Part shown: positions 44,537-53,732 of the stretch, in pieces
How positions within the stretch are numbered: the first letter of the stretch is position 1
Layout: each line of letters begins with the position of its first letter
Source of the DNA: JASDSY01 sp041441465
GTDB taxonomy: Bacteria > Muiribacteriota > UBA9980
Assembly (NCBI GenBank): GCA_041441465.1
Contig: JASDSY010000040.1
Coordinates: 179,979-243,978 of the forward strand
Direction: 5' to 3'
Length of the DNA: 64,000 bases
Position numbers and translations under genes: made by a program
Notes under the pieces: model-generated
What the model saw: only the letters and a program-made list of their open reading frames with translations
What the model was told of the DNA's origin: nothing
Databases searched by the model: none

Positions 44537-44962
44537 ATGCTTTTTTATAAAGATTTCAATTTGAAAAAGCATTGCGGTATATCAATAATCGAACTTTTAG
44601 TGGCAGTTGTTATTTTAGGATTGACGCTGGCTTATGCCTATTCTATAATTTCAAGCGAATTAAAAGGTATCGGAAAAACAAGAAATTACTCCGCGGCAGT
44701 GCTCGCGGCGCAGCAGACGATCGAAGAACTGAGATATTACCCGTTCGATAAAGTCGAGGAGATTACATCCGCTGCTGAATATCCCAAGACTCTCAAAATA
44801 GGCGATATGAATTTTTCGAGAAAAATAAAAATCGAAAAAGCTGTCGACGCGGCTAACGGCACTATTGACTTGAAAGTGGTGAATATAGAAATAACATGGA
44901 CCGGCGAAGACGGCGCTAATGTTACCTATAAAATGACCACCTGCGTACATAAGAACAGCTGA
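44537..44962 (+). CDS. Type II secretion/type IV pilus-like minor pseudopilin (GspI/PilV-like)
   Basis: The 141-residue protein has a class-III prepilin signal: a short basic leader ending KKHCG, cleavage after Gly14 and mature ISIIELLVAVVILGL with Glu at +5. A hydrophobic helix of about 20 residues is followed by a small globular part with a coil-like QQTIEELRYY. The GspI/PilV subgroup is suggested by size and by the partner genes. GGAGG lies 6 bases before the ATG at 44537; a longer frame from 44519 overlaps it. Confidence 0.85.
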   Translation: MLFYKDFNLKKHCGISIIELLVAVVILGLTLAYAYSIISSELKGIGKTRNYSAAVLAAQQTIEELRYYPFDKVEEITSAAEYPKTLKIGDMNFSRKIKIEKAVDAANGTIDLKVVNIEITWTGEDGANVTYKMTTCVHKNS

Positions 44963-45062
44963 TATTCTTGATCATTCTTTAATGAAAAAATTACCGTTCA
45001 TTTTATATACAAACATGGCATTTTATATTTTTTACCAGTAATATATCGAGGTGTAGTAAAAT

Positions 45063-45827
45063 ATGTTAATAAACGCTTTAGTCACTTTCATTATTAACAG
45101 AATGAAAAAGTATAAAATTATCGGCAGTAAAGGCATGTCAATGCCAGAAATTCTGGTTGTAATAGTAGGAATTGCCGTTGTGAGCGGCGGCGCCTATACG
45201 CTGTTCAGCGGCACCATAAAAACCTCCGGACAGGGCACTAAAATGATGGAAAGCCAGCAGAACGCTCAAAAGATAATCATGCGCATAACCCGCGACCTGA
45301 AAGATGCCAATTATATCGAGGCCGATGCGCCTAAATTTATAAATGCCGATGAAACCGCCACAGTCGAACTGCCGTCAGGCAAAAATTTCAATGAAGAACC
45401 CTTCAAAAATCTCGTAATAGTAAAACAAACACCTAATTTTACCGACAAGCCCTCCGGCGCTGATAAAAATAAGCATATCCTGTGGACACCCGAAACGATT
45501 ACATACTCGCTTAAGCCAATGCCGGCTCCTGATGACAAAAAATTTAACCTTACCAGAAAACTCACAAGTTCTGACAGCTCAAAAAATTCCGAGGAAATAG
45601 TCGGAAGCAATATATCGGTCCTGAGATTTTATAGAATAATGCCGTCTGCCGTGTCTTCCAGCGATCCGTCTAAAAATGTTTACGGCGCCGGCGCTCAAAC
45701 CGTATATATTTACCTGAAATTATTGACGGCGCCTTTAAGCGGAGAAGCCGCAGCAGGCGCTCCGGATAAAGGATTTGCGATGGAAATCAGAACGGCGGTT
45801 TCCGCACGTGGCGTTAAATTAAATTAG
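45063..45827 (+). CDS. Minor pseudopilin (GspJ/PilW-like)
   Basis: The 254-residue protein has a prepilin signal with cleavage after Gly24 and mature MSMPEILVVIVGIAVVSGGAYTLF with Glu at +5. A long globular domain follows with QNAQKIIMRITRDLKDANYI, typical of GspJ/PilW-type minor pseudopilins. An alternative Met at residue 14 (MKKYKIIGSKG) gives a more usual leader length. It forms a cluster with its neighbours at 44537 and 45860. Confidence 0.85.
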   Translation: MLINALVTFIINRMKKYKIIGSKGMSMPEILVVIVGIAVVSGGAYTLFSGTIKTSGQGTKMMESQQNAQKIIMRITRDLKDANYIEADAPKFINADETATVELPSGKNFNEEPFKNLVIVKQTPNFTDKPSGADKNKHILWTPETITYSLKPMPAPDDKKFNLTRKLTSSDSSKNSEEIVGSNISVLRFYRIMPSAVSSSDPSKNVYGAGAQTVYIYLKLLTAPLSGEAAAGAPDKGFAMEIRTAVSARGVKLN

Positions 45828-45859
45828 AATTTTATTTTATTATAAAGAAGGTGCGTGAC

Positions 45860-48577
45860 ATGATAAGAAAAACTAAAAGTTACTCGCTGAAAAAACGAGG
45901 CATGATGATTCCGCTTATAATTCTCGGCATAATAGTCATTGTCGGATTTGCCTATGCTTTTCATCAATTCAGGATGGCGCAGATTTTTATGACAGATGAA
46001 ACTGCCCGTTTTTACGCTGCGACCTGTGTCGCTGAAGCTGGAATCTCATGCGCTGTAAACGAACTCGGCGGAAATGTGACGCCTTGGTATACACACACCA
46101 CGAAAAAAAATACGGCTACAAAATCGATCGATTGGGATACCGCCCATTCACCGAATAACAGCAGCATAAAAAAATCGCCTTCGCTGCTTGCCAGTTTCGG
46201 CAATGTTTCCGGTTCTGGCGGCACCGTAAAGGGCGTTTTTGCTGGAAATCTCGGTGAATTTAAATTAAGATGCGGCAAGGCCGCCGTCGATGATAACGAT
46301 AACACAAAATCATCCGACGAAAGCAAGATGTACTATAAAATCGAATCGATCGGCAAATATCTTAATACTTATGTGAAAATTTCGGCTGTCGCGGAAGCAC
46401 GCGACCTTTCTGAATATCTCGTGTTTGATAATGATTTTCTCGATATGACCCTCGGCCTTCCCGGAACCTATTACCCGAGCGCTAAAAACTTTTTCAATAT
46501 AGGCACATTTTATGGTAAAAATTTCATATTCCTGGGTATTACGCCTGGCGGCCCGTCACTTGAAATGGACAACATGAGCGATATAATTACCGGCAGCACC
46601 GGTGAAATATACGTACTTGACTCGTCTTCGTCATTAAACGGAACTCCGCTTTCCAGAAATACAAATTCCTCAAAGAACCTTATTGCGCCGGCTCCAGGCA
46701 GTTACGTTCCAAGCGTTGCCGCTTTAAAGCGCGATCCGAACTGGAGCGCTTCCTTTGATAACGTCAACGGCGTTTTAAAAGACGGCGGCCCCGGCCCGAA
46801 ACACGGCGGCGGTAAAGATATGCCTATAATGAGCTCGGCTAAATTCAAAGATAAATACAAAAAATTAGCGCTGGCCGCTGGAATATACATAACCGCTTCA
46901 GGCAGCTCGGCCAGCGGCGCTACAGTCGTTTCATGCTCAAACCTCGGCCAGCCTAACGATAACACAAACTGGTTCGAATTTAAAAATCCTTATAAAGAAA
47001 GAGACGGCGAACCGGTCGATCTTAAAGACTTAAGATACGTCGATTTCGGCGCGTCCATTAACCACGAAACAAAAGATAAAAACGATACCTCAAAACCGGA
47101 ACACGACCTGCAATATTTTGCCGGTATGGAACGCGACAGCAATATAAAAGACTCGACAATACTTAATAAGCTTAAAGATAAAAATTTTAACGGTGTCCTT
47201 TATTCGGAAGTGCCGCTTCGTATACGCGGAAATCCGCCGCGCGACCTCGTTATCGCCTGCGACAAAGATATATATATATGCGGCGATTTTAATCAGTCGA
47301 CCGATATAATGCAAAATTACGCGGATAATAAATTCTTAGAGTACAGGAAAAACCCTTTTACCGGAAAAGAATACTTTTTGGACGAAGATAAAAACTACCG
47401 CAATAATAATATGAGCGAGAATAAAGGATTATACAGGCACCGTGCCACTATTTTTTCATGCGCTAAAATATGGTATGATTACACAAGGCCCGATATGGCA
47501 TTTGAAAACGAGCTGAAGCCTTTTATCGAATGGTACCTTACAACGGCGCTTACATGTAAACCTGCAAACGTGAACACGGCATCCGGCGACCTTAATTCAG
47601 CCGATATGAATAAGATCTACAACAAAATAATGAAACTTAAAGGCAGCGGCGGCAACCTGTCCGCTATTAAAGTCGACGATTATACCCTTGACATAACCGC
47701 TGACGCGGATCCGACATCGGTACTCGGAATTGCTAAAACCACGCCGTTTAATGATTCCGGCTCGGCCGGCGTTACCGCCTTTACTGCCGACCCTAAGGCC
47801 GCGCATATCATTAAATTCCTTTCACATAATTACTTCGGCGGCGATGACGCTAAAGCGAAACAATTTATCATCGACACCGATTCCTCAAATAAGCTTAAAA
47901 TAAAAAATACGTCTTCGCCTTCAACCGCTCCGCAGGAAGTTAACTTTGTCAAAGCGATAAACGACTGCGCTTCGAGCGGCAAATTGCCGGTTAACGTAAG
48001 AACCGCAATGGTTGACGCTTTGTTTAACGAAATCAATAAAACCAAGCCTAAATCGTTATGGGGTTCCGGCGGAGCACCGGGGGCAGGCAAATCATTGGTT
48101 TTTAAACTGTTTGAAAAAGTCGGCTATGACGCAACCCGCAACCCGCAGCCGCTTAACCAGTTCAAGGACCCGGCTAATCCTGTTTATGACAGGCTGTTTT
48201 TGCCTGAAATTTCCGTTAACGCCCGTCTTATAAGCTCCGATGCGCGCAACCACATAAAAGGCACGAGCTACTGGCATATTGGCCACTCCGTGGTTGCTAT
48301 TTACAACGAACTCGGGAATCGCGATGTCGCCGCCGCTGATTACTACGAATACATGCCGTCGACAACCGCTATACTGCGCTTGATGGGCGCTGAAATATTC
48401 CTGCGCGAAACGGTTTTCCCGCCGTTTATGAAAGGCGGCGTCTATAACCCTAACCTCAGAAAGAAAATGTACGATATCGCTCTTACTAACTTCGAAGACC
48501 CGCAAGGCCTCACAAATTATGGCATAATTTCATGGCATACCGAAAAAACGACTGAGAGCGAGTATAACTCCTATTAG
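45860..48577 (+). CDS. Very large minor pseudopilin (GspK/PilX-like)
   Basis: The 905-residue protein begins MIRKTKSYSLKKRG, cleavage after Gly14, then MMIPLIILGIIVIVGFAYAFHQFRMAQIF. There is no Glu at +5, which is the hallmark of the GspK tip pseudopilin, and the EAGISCAV segment matches GspK/PilX helices. The body is about three times the length of GspK, rich in Asp/Asn/Gly/Ser, and probably a large surface-exposed tip domain. The ATG at 45860 is preferred over GTG at 45851. The trio resembles the GspI-J-K tip complex. No GspE ATPase, GspD secretin or other machinery gene lies in the window. Confidence 0.8.
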   Translation: MIRKTKSYSLKKRGMMIPLIILGIIVIVGFAYAFHQFRMAQIFMTDETARFYAATCVAEAGISCAVNELGGNVTPWYTHTTKKNTATKSIDWDTAHSPNNSSIKKSPSLLASFGNVSGSGGTVKGVFAGNLGEFKLRCGKAAVDDNDNTKSSDESKMYYKIESIGKYLNTYVKISAVAEARDLSEYLVFDNDFLDMTLGLPGTYYPSAKNFFNIGTFYGKNFIFLGITPGGPSLEMDNMSDIITGSTGEIYVLDSSSSLNGTPLSRNTNSSKNLIAPAPGSYVPSVAALKRDPNWSASFDNVNGVLKDGGPGPKHGGGKDMPIMSSAKFKDKYKKLALAAGIYITASGSSASGATVVSCSNLGQPNDNTNWFEFKNPYKERDGEPVDLKDLRYVDFGASINHETKDKNDTSKPEHDLQYFAGMERDSNIKDSTILNKLKDKNFNGVLYSEVPLRIRGNPPRDLVIACDKDIYICGDFNQSTDIMQNYADNKFLEYRKNPFTGKEYFLDEDKNYRNNNMSENKGLYRHRATIFSCAKIWYDYTRPDMAFENELKPFIEWYLTTALTCKPANVNTASGDLNSADMNKIYNKIMKLKGSGGNLSAIKVDDYTLDITADADPTSVLGIAKTTPFNDSGSAGVTAFTADPKAAHIIKFLSHNYFGGDDAKAKQFIIDTDSSNKLKIKNTSSPSTAPQEVNFVKAINDCASSGKLPVNVRTAMVDALFNEINKTKPKSLWGSGGAPGAGKSLVFKLFEKVGYDATRNPQPLNQFKDPANPVYDRLFLPEISVNARLISSDARNHIKGTSYWHIGHSVVAIYNELGNRDVAAADYYEYMPSTTAILRLMGAEIFLRETVFPPFMKGGVYNPNLRKKMYDIALTNFEDPQGLTNYGIISWHTEKTTESEYNSY

Positions 48578-48582
48578 GGTAG

Positions 48583-48767
48583 CAATAAAAATTGTTTTTC
48601 GGGCCCGCGTCATGAAAGCCATCGTGGCTTTCATGCGCTTATTCTCGGCGGCTCCTGCCCTCCCGGCTCCGCCGCCTGCGAAATGACCCTCCAAACAATT
48701 TTTATTGCCGTGTATTTGTGATAAAGTAGATGCTTAAGTGATTTTGTGGCTTGTTTATCGTTTCAAG
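48583..48767. repeat. GC-rich hairpin repeat, copy 1
   Basis: The segment 48595-48767 is near-identical to 48793-48965 (198-base spacing, a few differences). It contains a perfect 11-bp hairpin CATGAAAGCCA-TCG-TGGCTTTCATG and a GGCGGC...GCCGCC pair. Copy 1 also has 15-base inverted arms at its edges (48583-48597 and 48693-48707) that are identical as reverse complements. The segment is far more GC-rich than its surroundings. It directly follows the pseudopilin stop codon. Confidence 0.9.
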
Positions 48768-48792
48768 TATTTTTCAATTAAATGTCAATGTT

Positions 48793-48965
48793 TTTTTCGG
48801 GCCCGCGTCATGAAAGCCATCGTGGCTTTCACGCGCTTATTCTCGGCGGCTTCCGCCCTCCCGGCTCCGCCGCCTGCGAAATGACCCTCCAAACAATTTT
48901 TATTGCCGTGTATTTGTGATAAAGTAGATGCTTAAGTGATTTTGTGGCTTGTTTATCATTTCAAG
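48793..48965. repeat. GC-rich hairpin repeat, copy 2
   Basis: Direct repeat of copy 1. One arm base differs (CACGCG for CATGCG), breaking one pair of the hairpin, and GGCTTCCG replaces GGCTCCTG. The left outer arm of copy 1 has no counterpart here. Confidence 0.9.
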
Positions 48966-48981
48966 CGACCGTAAATAAGAT

Positions 48982-49022
48982 AAGGGGGCGGCTAAGGAAT
49001 TATTCCTTACCGCCCCCTTTAT
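48982..49022 (+). terminator. Strong intrinsic terminator after the repeats
   Basis: AAGGGGGCGG and TAAGGAA (48982-48999, one bulged C) pair with TTCCTTACCGCCCCCTT (49003-49019), then a T-rich end. It could close the pseudopilin transcript. Confidence 0.75.
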
Positions 49023-49302
49023 AATCCCCCACCCATTCTGTTGTTTTTTTATTTAATGAAATGGAAGTCCTTAAAGATAAAGGTATAAATAATACATGAA
49101 ATCATTCTTACGCTTAATGATTGTAAATTATATGGTCTCTTTTATTTAATCTAATTTTCAATTTTTAGTGCAAATTATGTAAATTTATGTTATTAAAGTC
49201 ATTACACTGTATAGTAATTACTTAAAATTATTGTTGAACTTTGAATCTGGTCAGGCAGGACTTTTTTTATATTCCATTTATGGCAAAAATAGAAGATAAC
49301 TC

Positions 49303-49331
49303 TTGACAAAATTTCTTAATTTTGATAGCAT
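49303..49331 (+). promoter_or_regulatory. Sigma-70-type promoter of the HEAT-repeat gene
   Basis: A perfect TTGACA at 49303-49308, a 17-base spacer and TAGCAT at 49326-49331, about 28 bases before the ATG at 49359. The remaining 49023-49302 is AT-rich with no gene I can see. Confidence 0.7.
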
Positions 49332-49358
49332 TTAAAGGTTTTTAATCGGCAGGAAGAT

Positions 49359-50912
49359 ATGAGTTACGATAACGCTAAAAAAGAAGCATTAATAAAAAGT
49401 TTGTATTCGACGGACAATGTTATTAAGCATAATGCTATAATGGCGATAGCCGACTATGCCGATGAAAGCATTATGCCGCACCTCGAAAAACTCGCAAACG
49501 ACCCCGATCCGGCTATAAGATACTTCGCGAAGAAGATAATAAAAAAAATCAAAGACAGCTCTTTAAAACAGGAAGTTAAGCCGGCTGAAGAAAAAATAGA
49601 AGAAGTTCTGAATCTTGATCACTTTAAGAATGCGCTCGCTAATTCCGATTCCGAAGTAAGACTTAAAGTCTTAAAGACGCTTTTTTTTAAACCAATTCCA
49701 GGAGTATTGCCGCTCCTTTTAGAACAATTGAAAATAGAAAAAGATTATTACGTAATAGCGACGCTGGTCAAGCTTGCCGGAAAATTCGGCGGCGATGAGC
49801 AAATCGAGGTAATCGCGTCTTTCCTTTCACACGAGGATATGCGTATTCGCGCCAATGCGATCGAAGGTCTTGAATTTATAGGAACTGATAAGATCATACC
49901 GTATCTGGTAAAATATACCAACGACCTTGATAATCGTATAAAAGCCAATGCAGTCAAGGCGCTCGCGAAATTCAGCAGCAGCGAAATGCTTAAAAATCTC
50001 GCTATTATGATAAAATCAGAGCAGGTGTGGATGCGCGATTCAGCCATATTCGCGCTTGGACAAATCAATAACGAAGCGGCTGTTCAGATTCTGAATGAGG
50101 CTTTGTACGATAAGGAAAAGACTATATCCAACCATGCGATGCAGGCGCTCATAAAAATAGCATTGCCTTCAGCGCTGGGATTTGTCGATAAATATCGTGA
50201 AAAAATGAAGTCGATAAAACCGTCATCGGTTAAAACAGTTTTAACTTCCAGCTTGAAAGATAAAAATGCGGCGCGCGACGTCAGCGAATCGGACGAAATA
50301 AAAGAACGAAAACCTGACGCGGTTATAAAAAAACAGGAAGAAATTAAACCTGAACCTGTTTCGAAAATAGTTGAAAAAGAAGTTGTAAATACACCGCCAG
50401 GCGTCTTAAAAAATGATGAAAAACCTGCTGAGCCCGAAATAAAAACGATCGATAAGCAGGCTAATGAAACTGCGGGTAAACCGCCGGTTGACGAATTAGC
50501 CATTGATCTTAATTCGCCTGTGGATACGGCGGCTTTTGATAAATTAAAAAGCAGCGTCAAAAAAGAAGGCGACTTGATTTTTATTATTAAAGATGAAGAC
50601 AGCGTTATGGGCAGCTCATTTAAAATTAATCTCGATGACGACTTTAAATCATACGCTAATGAAATAAAATATGTGGCGCTTCAAACTGCAACAGCGTCTG
50701 GAGTTTCTAAAAAAATCGGGTCCCTGTCTGAAAAAAAATCGGCTAATATCGATCTGGCGGATAACAGCGACGTAATGCCGCCTGCGCGGAATGTAAAAAG
50801 CGAAAATGCCCAGCGCCTTAAAGATTACGAAAAACAGTCGCTGCTTGATTCCTTGAATAAAGGACCTAAGGATAAGCATGATCCGAAGTTGACAAATAAA
50901 CCTAAGAAATAA
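49359..50912 (+). CDS. HEAT-repeat protein with charged C-terminal tail
   Basis: This 517-residue protein has about six HEAT-like repeats in residues 1-275 (NAIMAIADYADESIMPHLEKLANDPDPAIRYFAKK, VLPLLLEQLKIEKDYYVIATLVKLAGKFGG, RANAIEGLEFIGTDKIIPYLVKYTND and others). They continue into a disordered, Lys/Glu/Pro/Ser-rich tail to 517. HEAT repeats mediate protein-protein contacts; the partner is unknown. No signal peptide is visible, so it is probably cytoplasmic. It is followed 53 bases later by the EF-P gene. Confidence 0.8.
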   Translation: MSYDNAKKEALIKSLYSTDNVIKHNAIMAIADYADESIMPHLEKLANDPDPAIRYFAKKIIKKIKDSSLKQEVKPAEEKIEEVLNLDHFKNALANSDSEVRLKVLKTLFFKPIPGVLPLLLEQLKIEKDYYVIATLVKLAGKFGGDEQIEVIASFLSHEDMRIRANAIEGLEFIGTDKIIPYLVKYTNDLDNRIKANAVKALAKFSSSEMLKNLAIMIKSEQVWMRDSAIFALGQINNEAAVQILNEALYDKEKTISNHAMQALIKIALPSALGFVDKYREKMKSIKPSSVKTVLTSSLKDKNAARDVSESDEIKERKPDAVIKKQEEIKPEPVSKIVEKEVVNTPPGVLKNDEKPAEPEIKTIDKQANETAGKPPVDELAIDLNSPVDTAAFDKLKSSVKKEGDLIFIIKDEDSVMGSSFKINLDDDFKSYANEIKYVALQTATASGVSKKIGSLSEKKSANIDLADNSDVMPPARNVKSENAQRLKDYEKQSLLDSLNKGPKDKHDPKLTNKPKK

Positions 50913-50965
50913 AAAAAATAATTAACCAAAATAAAAACATAAAAATAATGGAGGGGTTTTTTAAA

Positions 50966-51529
50966 ATGATAATCGATGCTTCACAATTAAGGAAAGGTAC
51001 AATTTTTAAGTACAATAATGACCTTTATGTCGTTGTGGCATTTCAGCACTTAACGCCTGGTAACTGGCGCGCTTATATGCAGACAAAAAACAAAAACTTA
51101 AGGACTGGTTCAATCTCTGAAGTAAGATTCAGAGCGCATGATAAAATCGAAACAGTCGATCTTGAACATAAAACAATGGAATATCTCTATCACTCAGATG
51201 GAGAATACCACTTTATGGACACTTCAACCTATGACCAGGTTGTATTGACCGATAAAGACCTCGGTGACGCTATGCTTTATATGATTTCAAATTCGCAGTG
51301 CCAGATACAGTATTATGAAAATAACCCGGTAGGCGTTATCCTTCCGATAACAGTCGACCTTAAAGTCGAATATACCGAACCTGGCATGAAAGGCAATACA
51401 GTTTCCGGCGCTACTAAAATGGCTAAAATGGAAACCGGCCTTGAAATACAGGTGCCTCTCTTTATAAACATCGGCGAATGCCTTAGAGTTGATACCAGAA
51501 CCGGCGAATATATCGAAAGAGTTAACTAA
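50966..51529 (+). CDS. efp: Elongation factor P with variant tip loop
   Basis: The 187-residue EF-P has three domains: KOW-like N-terminal (IIDASQLRKGTIFKYNND), OB-like middle (ETVDLEHKTMEYLYHSDGEYHFMDTSTYDQ) and C-terminal OB-like (PITVDLKVEYTEPGMKGNTVSGATKMAKMETGLEIQVPLFINIGECLRVDTRTGEYIERV). It relieves ribosome stalling at polyproline. The tip loop, usually PGKG (Lys modified by lysylation or similar) or PGRG (rhamnosylated Arg), reads PGNW with Asn33. The ATG at 50966 follows GGAGGGG; an ATG at 50948 overlaps that site and is rejected. Confidence 0.95.
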   Translation: MIIDASQLRKGTIFKYNNDLYVVVAFQHLTPGNWRAYMQTKNKNLRTGSISEVRFRAHDKIETVDLEHKTMEYLYHSDGEYHFMDTSTYDQVVLTDKDLGDAMLYMISNSQCQIQYYENNPVGVILPITVDLKVEYTEPGMKGNTVSGATKMAKMETGLEIQVPLFINIGECLRVDTRTGEYIERVN

Positions 51530-51652
51530 TTTTAATTTCTTAATAAATCATAATAAAAAAATGAGGGTTGGGCTTTATTGTTAAAGAAAAACGCTTTAAC
51601 TTTCAGGCACGGCCCTTAAGTTTTATTATCATGGCAGGTGTTTAAGTAAATT

Positions 51653-53692
51653 ATGGATTTCGCTAAAATTGAGTTTTTATTTTTGTTTTTATGCTTGCCC
51701 ATCTTATTGTATTATTCAAGATTGATACTAAAACTTCAACGTATAAGGCGGCAGAAAATTTTTTCCGACCGTAATTATACGTCCCTTTCTAATTTTACTG
51801 ATTATCCTTTCTTTACTATTAAATTGGCGATTTTCTTCGCCGTAATTTCATTTTTGATATTTAGCGCGGCAAGACCGCAGGGCGTCGAGAAGCTCGAGGA
51901 ATATAAATCACAGTCGATAGACGTATGCTTTATGGTTGACGTATCCGATTCGATGCGCGCTATGGATCTTGGAAATGCTTCGCGTCTTGAAGTTACTAAG
52001 TACGTGATAAGCGATCTTATGACGCAGCTTAAAAGCGATAGAGTAGGTATAATCGCATTTTCAGGAGACGCTTCGTGTATATGCCCGCTGACTTTAGACC
52101 ATAACGCCGCCAAAACACTGCTTGCGCGCATCGATTTCAATATAATTGAAAAAAGCGGCACACGCATAGATTACGCTATTGAAATGGCTAAAGGCCGATT
52201 CAATAAAGAAGACGAGTCGGCTAAAGTCATAATATTATTTACCGACGGCGAAGACCAGGAAGGCGAGCCGCTTGCCGCCGCGCAGAGAGCTTATAAAGAC
52301 GGAATCAGAATTTATACAATCGGCATCGGCTCCAGCGAAGGCGTGCCGATACCTATCAGCCAGAACGTTTGGGGCGATATCGAATATAAACGCTATAAAG
52401 GAAAAACCGTCACTACAAAACTCAATGACGATATATTGAAAAAAATAGCGGCTAAAACAGAGGGAAAATATTTTAATGTCAAAGATAAACAAAGCCTGAT
52501 GACAATGCTTGCCGAATTGAAAAAAATAGATAAACGCGCTCTGCGCAGCACGAGTTTTGCCAAACATGAAGAATTGTATCCGATTTTTGCATGGATCGCC
52601 TTTTTTTTGATAATACTCGATATTATACTGCCGGCACGAATGAGAATTGATTCAGTAACTAAAAAAATAATAATGCCGGTTCTGATATTTTTTACGGTTT
52701 GCGCCGTTATACAAGGCAATTTAAGCCTGGCATCGGCCGGAACGGACCATAATAACTTTATAACGCCTTCGAAAATAAAGAGCGAATTTAATTCGAACGT
52801 GAAAAAAGCCGAAAGCCATATTAAAGAAGGCCAGACGGCTTATATTGATAAAAATTATAAAAAGGCGGCCGCGGATTTCGAAAGCGCCAAAATACTTAAT
52901 CCAGGCGATATTACCGCTAATTATAATTCGGGCTGCGCTGTTTATAAAAATAAGGATTATGACACGGCGATATCGGCATTTACTCGCGCAATCGAAAGCG
53001 ACAGCGGCGCATCGCAGTTTGAACCGCGATATAACAGAGGCAACGCTTATTTTAAAAAAGAGGAATATGAACAGGCCATAAAAGATTATGAAGATGCGCT
53101 TAAAATAAAGCCTGATGACGAAGATACGTTGTTTAATCTCGAACTGGCCAAAAAAATGCTCGAAAAGAAAATGCAAAAACAGCAGCAAGCGCAAAACGGC
53201 CAGGACCGGAAGGATAAAAATTCCGAGCAGAATAAAGATGGCAAGGATCAGAAAAACGGCGGGAACGGCGGCGAAAATCAGAAACAAAATGCGCAGCAAA
53301 ATAACGGCCAGGACAATAAAGACGGAAAAGATAAGCAGCAGGCGGCCGAATCCGGCCAGGATAAAAATGGCGGTAAAGAAGGCCAGCAGGGCGCTTCGGA
53401 AAATTCCGGAACTAATCTGGTCGATAAAAATAAAATCGAGAAGTATAAAAATTATAAGATCAATAAAGACGAAATAAACGCATACCTAAAAAGGCTTGAA
53501 GAAGACGAGGAACGCATAAGCCGCGCTTATACTCAAAATCAGAAAAATAACATGAGGCGCGACGATGATGATATGGATATGTTCGACATGACGCCGGAGC
53601 AGATGATGCGGCAGATGGAAAAACGCCAGCGTCGCTTAAACGGCGAAGAAACGGACGAGGACAGGAAAAAGGCCGAAAAGAAAGACTGGTAG
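51653..53692 (+). CDS. VWA-TPR membrane protein (BatB/BatC-like fusion)
   Basis: This 679-residue protein has transmembrane helices at about 7-27, 54-73, 310-328 and 339-359. A VWA domain at about 90-290 has an intact MIDAS: Asp96-x-Ser98-x-Ser100 in VDVSDSM and FTDGED near 197. TPR repeats follow at about 390-510 (AYIDKNYKKAAADFESAKIL..., YNRGNAYFKKEEYEQAIKDYEDAL...), then a low-complexity Gln/Asn/Gly/Lys tail (about 515-600) and a charged C-terminus. It fuses what are BatB and BatC in the Bacteroides aerotolerance operon. MoxR, BatA and BatD are not in the window. Confidence 0.87.
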   Translation: MDFAKIEFLFLFLCLPILLYYSRLILKLQRIRRQKIFSDRNYTSLSNFTDYPFFTIKLAIFFAVISFLIFSAARPQGVEKLEEYKSQSIDVCFMVDVSDSMRAMDLGNASRLEVTKYVISDLMTQLKSDRVGIIAFSGDASCICPLTLDHNAAKTLLARIDFNIIEKSGTRIDYAIEMAKGRFNKEDESAKVIILFTDGEDQEGEPLAAAQRAYKDGIRIYTIGIGSSEGVPIPISQNVWGDIEYKRYKGKTVTTKLNDDILKKIAAKTEGKYFNVKDKQSLMTMLAELKKIDKRALRSTSFAKHEELYPIFAWIAFFLIILDIILPARMRIDSVTKKIIMPVLIFFTVCAVIQGNLSLASAGTDHNNFITPSKIKSEFNSNVKKAESHIKEGQTAYIDKNYKKAAADFESAKILNPGDITANYNSGCAVYKNKDYDTAISAFTRAIESDSGASQFEPRYNRGNAYFKKEEYEQAIKDYEDALKIKPDDEDTLFNLELAKKMLEKKMQKQQQAQNGQDRKDKNSEQNKDGKDQKNGGNGGENQKQNAQQNNGQDNKDGKDKQQAAESGQDKNGGKEGQQGASENSGTNLVDKNKIEKYKNYKINKDEINAYLKRLEEDEERISRAYTQNQKNNMRRDDDDMDMFDMTPEQMMRQMEKRQRRLNGEETDEDRKKAEKKDW

Positions 53693-53732
53693 AAATAAAT
53701 TAACCACAAAAACGAAAAACGGAGTGAAAAAA

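Noticed and set aside
50948..50965. Upstream ATG for EF-P
   Set aside because: It overlaps the GGAGGGG ribosome binding site, and the standard EF-P start follows at 50966. The same reasoning was applied at 14190, 28180, 28921, 41257, 44519 and 45851.
51560..51625. A small inverted repeat GTTAAAG...CTTTAAC between EF-P and the VWA gene
   Set aside because: Only 7 bp with no T-run; it could be chance.
52721..53299. A 192-codon hydrophobic frame opposite the VWA-TPR gene
   Set aside because: It is the antisense shadow of Lys/Glu/Gln-rich TPR codons; no start signal and no family match.
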